Assembly (NCBI GenBank): GCA_037481695.1
Contig: JBBFLE010000005.1
Location: 62,001 to 126,000, forward strand
Length of the DNA: 64,000 bases
Source of the DNA: a bacterium
GTDB taxonomy: Bacteria; Desulfobacterota; Desulfocorpusculales; Desulfocorpusculum
Direction of reading: 5' to 3'
The translations under genes were made by a program, and so were the position numbers. Shown piece after piece: positions 17,693 to 26,345 of the stretch; positions within the stretch are counted from its first letter, which is position 1, and every line of letters starts with the position of its first letter. The notes under the pieces are model-generated. The model was not told the DNA's origin and made no database searches. It saw only the letters and a list, made by a program, of their open reading frames with translations.

Positions 17693-19390
17693 TTAGTTGT
17701 GCCCTAGGTGCTCTTTTGTTTCCTCAAGCTCCAGGCCACCTTCTATGGCAGGCAGCACCACGGTGAAGCGGCTTCCAACATCCCTGAGGCTTTCCACCTG
17801 GATCTCCCCTCCCATATTCTGGACCAGGCCATGGCATATGGCCAGGCCGAGGCCTGTGCCCTTGCCCACGGGCTTGGTGGTGAAAAAGGGTGTGAATATG
17901 CGCGGCAGATCCTGGGGATCTATGCCCTGGCCGTTGTCCTCCACGGCCACCATTACCTTGCCCCCATTGCTCCAGGCCCTGATAAACACCCTTGCCTGGG
18001 ACCTTCCTGCCGTTGCATCCAGTGCGTTGTTTATGAGGTTGGCGAAGATCTGTTGGAGGTGGGTCGGGTTGGCCCTGATTCTTGGAAGCTGGCCCAACTC
18101 GGCCTCCAAGGAGACGTTCTCCACCCGTGCCCTGGATCTGGTGATCACCAGCAGTTCCTCTAGGAGCTGTCTGAGGTCAAGCTCCTCTGGGCTGGCCTCC
18201 ACCCTTCTGGAGAACTTGAGAAGCCCCTGTGTGATGAGCTTGCAGCGGGCCACCTGCTGTCCTATCTTGGCAGCAGATTCCAGGATCTCCTGCCTGTCCT
18301 CTTCAGGGATGGGGGAAGCCGAGGCCAGGTCTCTGATCCATGTCTGGAGGGTGTCTATGGTGGCCAGGGGATTGTTGATTTCGTGGGCCAGGCCGGCGGA
18401 CATCTCTCCCACGGCCGCAGTCCTGCTGGCCACTATGAGCCGCTGTGTAAGGGCCTCCTTCTCAAGATCCGCCCTGTGGATGCGTCTTACCTGGTCCCTG
18501 GCCACGGCAACGGAAAAGATGGAGGCTCCCAAACCTCCTGCCAGAAAGAGCATCAGACCCACGAAAGAGGCCTTCCAAAGAGGCGCATAGACGTCCTGGG
18601 TCTCCTGCCTGAAGACCAGAAGCCATTTGGGTCTTGGGATCCAGACTGAACTGCAAAGATAGCTCTGCTCCTCCACCTTGAGTTCCTGGACCTTTATGCC
18701 CTCGTGGGGTTCCAGGTGCGGGAAGCCGGAGAAATCCAGGGGGCTGCCCTGGGATCTGGGTGGGACCTGATAAAGCCCCTTTTGGTTGACTATGAAGGTC
18801 TCTCCTGTGCTGCCAAGCCTGGCCGCATCCAGGATCTTGGCAAAATAATCCGTATTCACCGTTGCCCTCAGGATCCAGAAGTCCTCCCCATCCAGCCTCT
18901 TTACTGCCACTATGAAGTGGGGCACACCCCGATAACCCAGGAACATGTCGCTTACATAGAGGCCTTCTTGGACCACTCGGCCGAACCATTCCGTATCCCT
19001 GTAGTTCTTGCTTGCCAGATCAAAGGGGCCCACATACCTTACATGATCCCCCCGGCTGTCGATCACCCCAAGGTCCTCCAACAGTCCACCTCTTCCCTGG
19101 TTGATTCTGTAAAGCCTCTCCAGGGCTCCTGATTTGAATTCTTGAAGGCTGTACTGATGGGCCAGGGAGACCACCTCCGAAACCAGGCCGTTTAAGAAGC
19201 TCTCCACGGACTCCTTGTGATATCTCAAGAAATTGGCGTGCTGTTCCAGCACCACGGATCTGTTCAGATGATAGAAGAGGAAGAAGTTAGCCCCTCCTAT
19301 GCCGGCCAGGGGCACCATGGACACGAGCACCATCTTGGTGACCAGGGAGCGGAACATGAAGCGGTAGCGATTACCGTCTCTGAGCTCCAT
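17693..19390 (-). CDS. Membrane sensor histidine kinase with periplasmic Cache domain
   Basis: 565 residues. Membrane segment near 20-42, a Cache-like periplasmic sensor (LGVIDSRGDHVRYVGPFDL, WILRATVNTDYF), a second segment near 275-297, then the kinase core: His336 in SAGLAHEINNPLAT, N-box FANLINNALDAT, G1 DNGQGIDP, G2 GTGLGLAI. ATG 19390 follows GAGGGAG. It is a paralogue of the kinases at 2672 and 26346, with very similar sensor motifs, so the three probably detect related ligands. It is part of the leftward operon with TSUP and the copy 2 ATP-grasp gene. Confidence 0.93.
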   Translation of the reverse strand: MELRDGNRYRFMFRSLVTKMVLVSMVPLAGIGGANFFLFYHLNRSVVLEQHANFLRYHKESVESFLNGLVSEVVSLAHQYSLQEFKSGALERLYRINQGRGGLLEDLGVIDSRGDHVRYVGPFDLASKNYRDTEWFGRVVQEGLYVSDMFLGYRGVPHFIVAVKRLDGEDFWILRATVNTDYFAKILDAARLGSTGETFIVNQKGLYQVPPRSQGSPLDFSGFPHLEPHEGIKVQELKVEEQSYLCSSVWIPRPKWLLVFRQETQDVYAPLWKASFVGLMLFLAGGLGASIFSVAVARDQVRRIHRADLEKEALTQRLIVASRTAAVGEMSAGLAHEINNPLATIDTLQTWIRDLASASPIPEEDRQEILESAAKIGQQVARCKLITQGLLKFSRRVEASPEELDLRQLLEELLVITRSRARVENVSLEAELGQLPRIRANPTHLQQIFANLINNALDATAGRSQARVFIRAWSNGGKVMVAVEDNGQGIDPQDLPRIFTPFFTTKPVGKGTGLGLAICHGLVQNMGGEIQVESLRDVGSRFTVVLPAIEGGLELEETKEHLGHN

Positions 19391-19412
19391 GTAACGCTCC
19401 CTCACACCTTTC

Positions 19413-20087
19413 TCATGCCCCCACCGGGACCATGAAACTCTTCCCCTTGGAGTTCACGTGGAATCTGATCTCTGTGACGAGCTCTTTGGCGCTCTTTTTC
19501 CCAGGGGCCAGGATCCTGAATGGTTCCTTTGCTCCCCCTTTGCCTGTTATCTCCAGCCATCTGGTGGGAAGCAACAGCCCGTGGAGCACACCCAGTAGCC
19601 CCAGAACCATCAATAATATTCCCGTGACCTCCAGCCACTTTCCGAACACAAAGCCCACGGCCCCCATGGCAAAGCCTGCCAGAGCCTCTCCCGGTCGGAT
19701 CCTGTGTTTGGACTCCACTTTCTGAATCTTTGCCAGGGGAATCTCATCCAGGATGGTGCCGTCTCTTTGGTCAGCCGTGGTGGGCTCCCCCGGTCTTATC
19801 CAGGAGCGGACCCTAAGGAGCCTCTTGTGGGTGAGAAAGAGGCTGGTGGCTACCTGTTCAGGCTCTTGGAGCACTGACCGGGTGAGCTTCATGTGAGCCT
19901 CCACCACGTGGTGCTCCTTTAGGATCCTCTCACCTGGCTGGAGGGAGTTCTCCACCAGGGCTCTATAAAGGTCCATGGTCCTTTGGGCCAGGAGGCGCTG
20001 GAATGCCTTTTCCCGCAGATCCCCCCTGGCATGGGCCAGATGCAATCTTCTTATGTCTTCTCTTATCTCATCCATGGGATTCCGCAT
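19413..20087 (-). CDS. Membrane protein of unknown function with PH-like region
   Basis: 224 residues. The first ~70 are helical and charged. A middle stretch (ATSLFLTHKRLLRVRSWI to DEIPLAKIQKVESKHRI) reads like a bacterial PH-type domain. Two close hydrophobic segments follow (FAMGAVGFVFGKWLEV and GILLMVLGLLGVLHGLLLP), then a short soluble tail. ATG 20087 is eight bases after GGGGAGG. The gene overlaps the end of the small membrane gene upstream by about 20 bases. Its role is unknown; it is placed between transport and kinase genes. Confidence 0.78.
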   Translation of the reverse strand: MRNPMDEIREDIRRLHLAHARGDLREKAFQRLLAQRTMDLYRALVENSLQPGERILKEHHVVEAHMKLTRSVLQEPEQVATSLFLTHKRLLRVRSWIRPGEPTTADQRDGTILDEIPLAKIQKVESKHRIRPGEALAGFAMGAVGFVFGKWLEVTGILLMVLGLLGVLHGLLLPTRWLEITGKGGAKEPFRILAPGKKSAKELVTEIRFHVNSKGKSFMVPVGA

Positions 20088-20280
20088 CCGGAAACCTCCC
20101 CGGCGAAAGCCCTTGGGCGTGAAGCCTGGGCATAAGCTGCACCAATATGGCCACAAAGATCACGAACCCCACGCAAAAGGCAAACCAAGGGTCGGACTCC
20201 ACAATCAAGGCATCGTAGAGCAGCCATACCAGAAACGCGTACAGTATCAGGTTGGCCAAGATCTGTCCCAGCTTGTGCAT
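20068..20280 (-). CDS. Small two-helix membrane protein
   Basis: 70 residues with two hydrophobic segments (ANLILYAFLVWLLYDALIV and FCVGFVIFVAILVQLMP). ATG 20280 follows AGGAGGG. It overlaps the next gene at its 3' end, which argues for cotranscription. I do not recognise the family. Confidence 0.72.
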   Translation of the reverse strand: MHKLGQILANLILYAFLVWLLYDALIVESDPWFAFCVGFVIFVAILVQLMPRLHAQGLSPGRFPDAESHG

Positions 20281-20434
20281 GATTCCCTCCTGTTTGACCT
20301 GCACCCTATTACAGCTCTTGCAGGCTCAGGTTTTGACATCCCCAACTCACCTTGTTTCTCGGGACCAATACATCGTTTTGCCATCTCTTTGCCCAAGGGT
20401 CTCCAGCCAGGGCCAACCAGGCTCTTGAGGGCTG

Positions 20435-20452
20435 GGGGGCTTTGAGGCCCCC
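20435..20452 (-). terminator. GC-rich hairpin inside the leftward operon
   Basis: GGGGGC and GCCCCC form a perfect six-pair stem around a six-base loop. On the minus strand no T run follows, so it is more likely a processing or attenuation hairpin than a full terminator. It lies in the 200-base gap between a 37-codon gene and the next small gene, the largest gap within the leftward operon. Confidence 0.35.
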
Positions 20453-20481
20453 GAGCCGCCTGGCTCCTCGTACAGCCCGGG

Positions 20482-20595
20482 CTAGAGGTGCATGTTATCA
20501 TGGAGCCACAACACATATACCAGTGCTGCAGCGCCCAGGGATATGATGAGAAGCACCATCCAGTAACCCAACATGCTTTCCCAGAGCCACTTCAT
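20482..20595 (-). CDS. 37-residue single-helix membrane protein
   Basis: A short gene. ATG 20595 is preceded by GAGGAGGTGGAACA, a strong ribosome binding site at good spacing, and the frame ends at TAG 20482. The protein starts MKWLWESMLGYW, continues with one hydrophobic helix (MVLLIISLGAAALVYVLWL) and ends in a short polar tail (HDNMHL). It lies 23 bases downstream of the TSUP permease stop. Single-helix proteins of this size often serve as subunits of membrane transporters; that role here is inference. Confidence 0.7.
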   Translation of the reverse strand: MKWLWESMLGYWMVLLIISLGAAALVYVLWLHDNMHL

Positions 20596-20618
20596 TGTTC
20601 CACCTCCTCATCTCAAGA

Positions 20619-21689
20619 TCAGGCTGCTGCCACTACCAGGGGCGGCACCCACTTGGGAACTGGTTTGCCGTGGGTGTACCTCACGGAAAAGATCACAAGG
20701 GAGACTATGAAAAGGCAAAGAAAGAGCATTTCTCCCAGGGTGAAGACCACGGCGAAGAAGGCCAGAAACTCTATCTGCTGGCCTGTGAGCACATAGATGA
20801 GCCTAAGAAGAGCCCCTGTGGTGGCCAGGATCAGAGAATAGCTAAGGATGTAACGGATGGCCGGTCCCCTGACAAAGGAAGTTGCTATGCTTCCGAACTG
20901 GGCACCGATCATGGCTCCCAGTATCAGGAAGAAGACCGCCATCATGTCCACATTGCCGCTCATGGTCTGCCGCAGGGCGCCGTACCCGCCCGAGACCACT
21001 ATTTCCACCAGATCCGTTCCCACGCCTATGTGAGTGGTGGCGCCAATCACGTAAACCAGTGCAGGGACCCTTATGAAGCCTCCCCCAACACCGAAGAAAC
21101 CGGCCAATACCCCTGTGGCTACCCCCACCAGCACTATGACCCACATGGAGATGACCACCCTGGCGTGGGTGCACTTGACTATGGGTAGAATGGGAATGGA
21201 CTGGAACCAGATGTGGACTCTGGAGGTCTTGAGCTCTCTCCCCACCCTCTCCCCGTGTTCTGAGATCTCATGTATTTTCTTGTGAGCCCTGTGAGTCTCT
21301 ATCTGGGTGTAAAGGAAGAGCCCGAACATTATGAGCACAGAGCCCGTCAAGAGGGCCGGCCCGGAGAGGCCTATGGACTTGGTGTAGTTCAGGAGCCTGA
21401 CTCCCAGCTCCACCCCTAGCATGGTTCCTCCCACCATGGTCAGGGCCAAGGTCCAGTCTATGTTTCCCAACTGCCTATGGCGCACAGAGGAGATCACAGC
21501 CTTGCCGGCAATGTGGGTGGCGTCCACTCCAGAGGCCATGTAACCAGGGAAACCAAAGACGATGAGGGCAGGTGTGACCATGTATCCCCCACCAACACCT
21601 ATGAAACCGCCCACGATCCCCACCGTGAATCCCGTGATCATCAAGAGAAAAATCGGGGCCTGAATTCCTGCTATGGCAAAATCAAACAT
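20619..21689 (-). CDS. TSUP (TauE/SafE) family permease (set 2)
   Basis: A 356-residue inner-membrane permease. Family repeats: GGFIGVGGGYMVTPALIVFG with SGVDATHIAGKA near residues 28-65, and GFFGVGGGFIRVPALVYVIG with VGTDLVEI near 205-240. A long cytoplasmic loop (TQIETHRAHKKIHEIS to SRVHIWFQSIP) lies between the halves. ATG 21689 comes five bases after an AGGAGG core; GTG 21695 is the alternative. Second gene of the leftward sigma-54 operon. It is closer to the set 1 permease (both have HIAGK and similar flanks) than to the set 3 one. Substrate unknown. Confidence 0.92.
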   Translation of the reverse strand: MFDFAIAGIQAPIFLLMITGFTVGIVGGFIGVGGGYMVTPALIVFGFPGYMASGVDATHIAGKAVISSVRHRQLGNIDWTLALTMVGGTMLGVELGVRLLNYTKSIGLSGPALLTGSVLIMFGLFLYTQIETHRAHKKIHEISEHGERVGRELKTSRVHIWFQSIPILPIVKCTHARVVISMWVIVLVGVATGVLAGFFGVGGGFIRVPALVYVIGATTHIGVGTDLVEIVVSGGYGALRQTMSGNVDMMAVFFLILGAMIGAQFGSIATSFVRGPAIRYILSYSLILATTGALLRLIYVLTGQQIEFLAFFAVVFTLGEMLFLCLFIVSLVIFSVRYTHGKPVPKWVPPLVVAAA

Positions 21690-21702
21690 GTTCACCTCCT
21701 CC

Positions 21703-22260
21703 TCAGTGGCCGTAGTGGTCTATCTTCCTAATCTTCATGCCCATGATATCGGTGAAACCCTCAGCCATGAGTCCCAGGCAAAGGCCCATGGCTATGACCA
21801 CGGCCACGTTCCATACTCCTGACCAGGGATTGGTCTGAATTCCCTTGTGGATGAAGGTGTCCCTGTACTTGAAACCTTTTGACTCCTTGATCTCCCAGGG
21901 GATCAGCACCAGGAGTTTATCCCCGTCCAGCTTGGCCCGCTTTCCTGCCTCCACGATCTTCTTTTCTATGACCCCATTGGCTCCCTCTGGGAGCCTGTCA
22001 CCTTTTTTCACGGGCACGGCAACCCTTCCCTCGATCTTCTTTTCTCCTGGCTGGATCTGGAGCACAGCGGGTTTTTCTTTGGTGGCTTCTTTGAAGGAGT
22101 TGGTGTTGATGGCGTACCCATCCAGCTTGCTCTGGTAGTAATACCATCGCACCATCTCGCCGGAGTTATAGGAATGGAGCACGAAATAGGACAAACCTAT
22201 ACTGGCTATGGTCCATACCACGAACTTGATCGTTCCCCTTGTCCTGTGATTGTTAGCCAA
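21703..22260 (-). CDS. TSUP-associated membrane protein (set 2)
   Basis: 185 residues: an N-terminal membrane helix (TIKFVVWTIASIGLSYFVL), a periplasmic domain of about 100 charged residues (GEKKIEGRVAVPVKKGDRLP), and a C-terminal helix (VAVVIAMGLCLGLMAEGF) with the tail TDIMGMKIRKIDHYGH. I take TTG 22260 as start because GGGAGGG lies just upstream and the perfect sigma-54 promoter at 22402-22416 lies about 145 bases before it; the longer frame to 22485 would run through the promoter. First gene of the leftward operon, 13 bases before the permease. Confidence 0.8.
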   Translation of the reverse strand: MANNHRTRGTIKFVVWTIASIGLSYFVLHSYNSGEMVRWYYYQSKLDGYAINTNSFKEATKEKPAVLQIQPGEKKIEGRVAVPVKKGDRLPEGANGVIEKKIVEAGKRAKLDGDKLLVLIPWEIKESKGFKYRDTFIHKGIQTNPWSGVWNVAVVIAMGLCLGLMAEGFTDIMGMKIRKIDHYGH

Positions 22261-22401
22261 GGCTATCCCTCCCTTCTTGCAGTTTTGGTCCAGGCTTGCC
22301 AGGCAAGTGAACCCTTGATCTATTGTGGAGTGATTTTCATTGCATCCCCCCTTCCTTTTGGGTTTTGCCTTGAGGTTCAAAGGCCTTCGGCTTCCCTTGA
22401 A

Positions 22402-22416
22402 GCAAGGGGAGTGCCA
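22402..22416 (-). promoter_or_regulatory. Consensus sigma-54 promoter for leftward operon
   Basis: On the minus strand TGGCAC-TCCCC-TTGC matches the -24/-12 consensus exactly, with correct spacing. Transcription should start near 22390 and run into the TSUP-associated gene at 22260. It lies in the 375-base gene-free stretch 22261-22635 between divergent units; apart from this promoter and the dyad at 22515-22531 I see nothing else there. Confidence 0.85.
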
Positions 22417-22514
22417 TGAGGCTTGGGGGGTGGAAAAGGGCCAAAAAGCGGCCTCTGGTGGCATGGGGGGCCAAGCTCTATTCATTGGTGGAAGAAAAGG
22501 GGCATGCAGGATTT

Positions 22515-22531
22515 CTTTACAGCCTGTAAAG
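22515..22531. promoter_or_regulatory. Palindrome, candidate activator (UAS) site
   Basis: CTTTACA-GCC-TGTAAAG is a perfect dyad with seven-base arms. Its centre is about 133 bases upstream of the inferred start of the leftward sigma-54 transcript, a normal enhancer distance. A nearly identical dyad lies upstream of the rightward sigma-54 promoter. The likely binder is the NtrC-type regulator at 24108-25541, by position (inference). Confidence 0.6.
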
Positions 22532-22635
22532 CCCTGATGCAGCCTGCGGGGAATTCCCCCAAACGGGCAGGTCGATGTTTATCCTGGTTTCCCCCTCATT
22601 GCCTGCTGCTTTGCCCTGTGCTATATGGTGATCCC

Positions 22636-24123
22636 ATGGTGTGGAGACGCGTGAGCCTCAGGGTTAGGATTCTGGTCTTGGTGGGAGCCATGGCCTCGGC
22701 GGCACTGGCTGGTGGGCTGGTGACAGTGCTGTACATGGTTTGGCTTGGATCTGTTCTTACCTCCATATCTGAAAAAGATGTTGTGGCCATGAGGATGGCC
22801 AGGGAACTGGAAATCTCTCTGGTCATGCAAAAGGGCTTTGCCACCTATTATGCCCAGGACAAAGATCCGCACTGGCTCACACAACTGGACCATTACAGAA
22901 ACGGCTTCCAGCATTGGCTCACAAAGGCAATGGAGACCGCCGTTGACCAGGAGGACAGGAGGCTTCTGGAGAGGATCAGGGATGCTTACCTGCAGTACGA
23001 CAGCCAGCGGGCAAGGGTCATAGAGCTTTACTCCAAGGGATTTGATCAGGAGGCCCTCTTTGTTCACAGATCCGTGCGCAACAAGTTCTTGGAAATAAGT
23101 GATCTGTGTGAGAGCTACAGCATGTTACACGAGAAGCACATGGAAGATGCCAGAGGCCAGATCTCCCGAAGGGCGGATTTCATAAACGATCTGGCCATGG
23201 CCACCATGCCAGGGGTGGTCCTCTTAGCTGCGGCCTTGGGATATGTGCTCTTGAGGCAGGTACTCGAGCCCATAAGGCGACTTGCCACTGAGTCCTGGAC
23301 AGAGCCGGCCGGGGCCCCGGAGCCTGACGAGGTCAAGGCCCTCACCAGGAGGGTGAGGGGACTCATGGAGGATGTGGACCAGACAAGGCTCCAGCTGGAG
23401 CAGAGCCAGGAGCAACTGGTCAGATCCGAGAAGCTGGCCCTGGTGGGAAAGCTGGCAGCGGGCGTGGCACACTCCATCAGAAATCCTCTCACTTCGGTAA
23501 AGATGCGCATCTTCTCCCTGGAGAGGGGGCAGGGGCTCACACCACAGCAGAGGGAAGACCTCTCGGTTGTCTCGGAGGAGATCCGCCAGATAGACCACAT
23601 CCTCCGGACTTTCCTCGAGTTCTCACGGCCTCCCAGGCTGAGAATGGAAAGGGTGAGTCCCTCCCAATTGGTGGACGGAGTAATTCACCTGCTGCGGGAC
23701 AGATTCCGAGGATATGGGGTGGAACTCATGGTGGAGCGGGCAGAGCCCCTAGGGGAGATATATGTGGATCCTGACAGGCTCAAGGAGGTGCTGGTCAACC
23801 TCATGGTCAACGCCGCCGAGGCCATGGGAGCCAGAGGAGGAAGGATCACCATCAGGGAACGCCGGGAAAGCTCAGCGAGTGGACAAGCACTGGTTGTCTT
23901 GGAGGTAGAGGACAATGGGCCCGGCATTCCAGCCTCCATCCAGGACAAGGTGCTCCAGCCCTTTTTCAGCACCAAGGAAGAGGGCACGGGCCTGGGGCTG
24001 AGCATCGTGGCCCGCATAGTGGAAGAGCACGGAGGCTGGCTGGAGCTCAGATCCCAAGAGGGAGAGGGGGCCACTTTCATAATCAAGCTGCCGGCGAGGG
24101 AGGAGCCTTGGGTAACGTCCTGA
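22636..24123 (+). CDS. Membrane histidine kinase, partner of NtrC-type regulator
   Basis: 495 residues. Membrane segment near 12-36, a helical periplasmic domain of about 155 residues (looks like a four-helix bundle rather than Cache), a second segment near 195-215, a HAMP-like linker and coiled coil, then the kinase core with His279 in AAGVAHSIRNPLTS, N-box VNLMVNAAEAM, G1 DNGPGIP and G2 GTGLGLSI. The residue after His is Ser rather than Glu. Its 3' end overlaps the next gene by 16 bases. Start ATG 22636 is a best guess, since the ribosome binding site is weak and the frame is open further upstream. It presumably phosphorylates the regulator that follows. Confidence 0.9.
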   Translation: MVWRRVSLRVRILVLVGAMASAALAGGLVTVLYMVWLGSVLTSISEKDVVAMRMARELEISLVMQKGFATYYAQDKDPHWLTQLDHYRNGFQHWLTKAMETAVDQEDRRLLERIRDAYLQYDSQRARVIELYSKGFDQEALFVHRSVRNKFLEISDLCESYSMLHEKHMEDARGQISRRADFINDLAMATMPGVVLLAAALGYVLLRQVLEPIRRLATESWTEPAGAPEPDEVKALTRRVRGLMEDVDQTRLQLEQSQEQLVRSEKLALVGKLAAGVAHSIRNPLTSVKMRIFSLERGQGLTPQQREDLSVVSEEIRQIDHILRTFLEFSRPPRLRMERVSPSQLVDGVIHLLRDRFRGYGVELMVERAEPLGEIYVDPDRLKEVLVNLMVNAAEAMGARGGRITIRERRESSASGQALVVLEVEDNGPGIPASIQDKVLQPFFSTKEEGTGLGLSIVARIVEEHGGWLELRSQEGEGATFIIKLPAREEPWVTS

Positions 24124-25541
24124 TTGTTGATGATGACCCCAGAGTCCGAGATAGCTTCGAGAGGCTGCTTGCTGCCGAGGGACATCGGGTGTTGACGGCT
24201 GCCACGGGCGAAGCGGCCCTGGAAATGGTCCGAGAGTCCATGCCTGATCTGGTTGTAATGGACCTGAGGCTTCCGGGCATGAACGGCCTGGAGACTTTTT
24301 TGGCCATGCGCGAGGTGGAGCCCAGGCTCCCGGTCATCATTATGACTGCTTTCGGCACCACAGAGACGGCCATAGAGGCCACGAAATTGGGGGCCTTTGA
24401 TTACATCCTCAAGCCCTTCGAGATCCCGGAGATGCTCTCGCTCATCTCACAGGCCATAGAGGCAGGCAAGTTCATGCGCTCCAGGGTGGAAGTGGATCCC
24501 TCAAGCGGTTCCATGCCATCAGGGGAAGCCCTTGTGGGAAGAAGCAGGGCCATGCAGGAGGTGTACAAGGCCATTGGGCGCGTGGCTCCCACAGATGCCA
24601 CGGTTCTCATCAGGGGAGAATCTGGAACGGGCAAGGAGCTTGTGGCAAGGGCCATTTACCAGCACAGCACAAGGGCCCACAGGCCCTTCCTGGTCATAAA
24701 CTGCGTGGCCATTCCCGAGACCTTGCTGGAAAGCGAACTGTTTGGTTACGAGAGGGGTGCCTTTACAGGGGCCATGGCTCGCAAAGTGGGGAAGATAGAG
24801 CAGGCCAATCACGGGACTGTTTTCCTGGACGAGATAGGAGACATGCCCTTCAGCATTCAATCCAAGATCCTGAGGCTCTTGCAGGAAAGGAGCATAGAGA
24901 GGCTGGGAGGCAGGGAGCCCATCAGCGTGGATGTGCGGATAATAGCTGCCACCAACAGGGATCTGGAGGCTGCTCTGGCCGAGGGCAGGTTCAGGGATGA
25001 TCTCTACTATCGCCTGAACGTGGTGACCCTGTGGCTGCCGCCTCTTAGGGATCGCACAGAGGACATCCCCCTTCTGGCAGATTATTTCTTGTGCCGTTTC
25101 GCAGGGGAGTTGGGCACCACCAATCCGGGCCTGACACCAGATGCACTGAAGGCCCTGAGAGCCCACCTCTGGCCCGGAAACGTAAGGGAACTGGCCAACA
25201 CCCTGCAGAAAGCCCTCATCTTCAGCAGGGGTGCTCCCATCTCTGCCCGGGAGGTGTACCAGGCCATAGGGGCCACGGAGCCGACCGACAAGGGGCCGGA
25301 TCAGGCATCCATAGAGGATGTCTTGAGGGCCTGGGTCAAGAGAACCATAGCCGAGGGCCCCCAGGAGGGCCTGTTCGAATGCCTCACCGAGAGGTTTGCC
25401 AGCCTGGTGATTAGGGAGGTCTTGAACCTGACCGGAGGAAATAGAAGCAGGGCCGCTAAGCTTCTGGGGCTTTCCAGGCCCACCCTGCAGGCCAAGATAG
25501 AGAAATACGGCCTGAGGATTCAGACCTCCGTGGAGGAGTGA
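24108..25541 (+). CDS. NtrC-type sigma-54 response regulator
   Basis: 477 residues: receiver (Asp52 in LVVMDLRLPG, Lys in YILKP), AAA+ domain (GESGTGKE near 180, canonical GAFTGA near 228, GTVFLDEIGD) and a C-terminal Fis-type helix-turn-helix (GGNRSRAAKLLGLSRPTLQAKI). It starts at TTG 24108 after GGGAGGAG, inside the end of the kinase gene. Phosphorylated, it should bind upstream sites and open sigma-54 promoters. Two perfect such promoters flank this pair, each with a similar dyad, so the local targets are likely the leftward and rightward transport operons. Confidence 0.94.
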   Translation: MGNVLIVDDDPRVRDSFERLLAAEGHRVLTAATGEAALEMVRESMPDLVVMDLRLPGMNGLETFLAMREVEPRLPVIIMTAFGTTETAIEATKLGAFDYILKPFEIPEMLSLISQAIEAGKFMRSRVEVDPSSGSMPSGEALVGRSRAMQEVYKAIGRVAPTDATVLIRGESGTGKELVARAIYQHSTRAHRPFLVINCVAIPETLLESELFGYERGAFTGAMARKVGKIEQANHGTVFLDEIGDMPFSIQSKILRLLQERSIERLGGREPISVDVRIIAATNRDLEAALAEGRFRDDLYYRLNVVTLWLPPLRDRTEDIPLLADYFLCRFAGELGTTNPGLTPDALKALRAHLWPGNVRELANTLQKALIFSRGAPISAREVYQAIGATEPTDKGPDQASIEDVLRAWVKRTIAEGPQEGLFECLTERFASLVIREVLNLTGGNRSRAAKLLGLSRPTLQAKIEKYGLRIQTSVEE

Positions 25542-25640
25542 TTAAGGTGGCCCTGATGCAAAGGGAAAGCTGCCAAAGTTGGTTCGGGGTTGAAAAAAAA
25601 CCAGCCTCCCCCTTGCTGCACGGGAAGATTCATGAACCAC

Positions 25641-25658
25641 CTTTGACACCCTGTAAAG
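25641..25658. promoter_or_regulatory. Dyad, candidate activator (UAS) site
   Basis: CTTTGACA-CCC-TGTAAAG repeats the dyad at 22515-22531 with one extra base in the left arm; the right arm is identical. Its centre is about 96 bases upstream of the inferred start from the sigma-54 promoter at 25721-25735. Candidate binding site of the regulator encoded just upstream. Confidence 0.55.
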
Positions 25659-25720
25659 AGCTTTGGCACAGGCAAGGAGGCTCAAGACTTGCCAGATGGG
25701 CTGTTTGGGTCTTGGGGCCC

Positions 25721-25735
25721 TGGCACGGCCCTTGC
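25721..25735 (+). promoter_or_regulatory. Consensus sigma-54 promoter for rightward operon
   Basis: TGGCAC-GGCCC-TTGC matches the -24/-12 consensus exactly. The start is expected near 25746, about 20 bases before the TTG of the degenerate receiver at 25766. It lies in the 224-base gap after the NtrC-type gene and should drive the run of genes from 25766 toward 34154. Confidence 0.85.
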
Positions 25736-25765
25736 GAAGGCTCAGCTTGGGGTCGGAGGAGAGCA

Positions 25766-26206
25766 TTGAGCAGGCAGGTCAGAATCCTGGTTGCAGACAG
25801 AAACCGTCACGTGCGAGAGTTCCTGCAGAGGGAGCTGGCGGCCGAGGGCTTTTGCGTGGAGACAGCGGCAGACGGCCGGGAAGTGCTGGCCAGGATGGAG
25901 CTGCAGCCTCTTCCAGAGCTCTTGGTGCTGGATTTGGAACTGCCTTTTGTTGAGGGCTGCGAGGTGGCAGCTAGATTAAAACAAATGGGAGTAAGGATCC
26001 CCATCGTGGTGCACAGCTTACCTCCGCGATCCCCTCTGCCGTGTAGTGTGGAGGAAATAGGCCCTTTTGTGGAGAAAAGCGGAGAAAACATCCAGGGGCT
26101 CACCTGCATCATCTGGAAATCCCTCAGAGAGGCTTATCCCGGCCGCTTTCCTGCCCCACGGGGGCCCCAGGAGCCTTGGGATGATGCCCCGCCCGGAGCT
26201 CCTTGA
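25766..26206 (+). CDS. Degenerate receiver-domain protein
   Basis: 146 residues. A CheY-like fold with Asp56 in LLVLDLELPF. The acid pair is reduced (VADRNRH), the switch residue is Ser (VVHSLPP) and the Lys is in PFVEKSG. A Pro-rich tail of about 30 residues follows. TTG 25766 is six bases after GGAGGAG and just downstream of a sigma-54 promoter, which fixes the start; the longer frame from 25538 would cross the promoter. Phosphorylation may be weak or absent. First gene of the rightward operon. Confidence 0.75.
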   Translation: MSRQVRILVADRNRHVREFLQRELAAEGFCVETAADGREVLARMELQPLPELLVLDLELPFVEGCEVAARLKQMGVRIPIVVHSLPPRSPLPCSVEEIGPFVEKSGENIQGLTCIIWKSLREAYPGRFPAPRGPQEPWDDAPPGAP

Positions 26207-26345
26207 TCCATGCAGCAGAATCTTCCTTTGCAATGTTTTTCCTGGTATGTTTGCAGCAGGCTTTGTGCTTAGCAAAGAGACTTCCTGTAATGGGAAAGAA
26301 CCTACCCAGAGGACTTTCCTTACCAGGAAGGGCCGTGGAGCCGGG

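Noticed and set aside
20247..20516. 89-codon minus-strand open frame over the gap before the small two-helix gene
   Set aside because: It overlaps a better-supported gene with a strong ribosome binding site, and the sequence looks non-coding.
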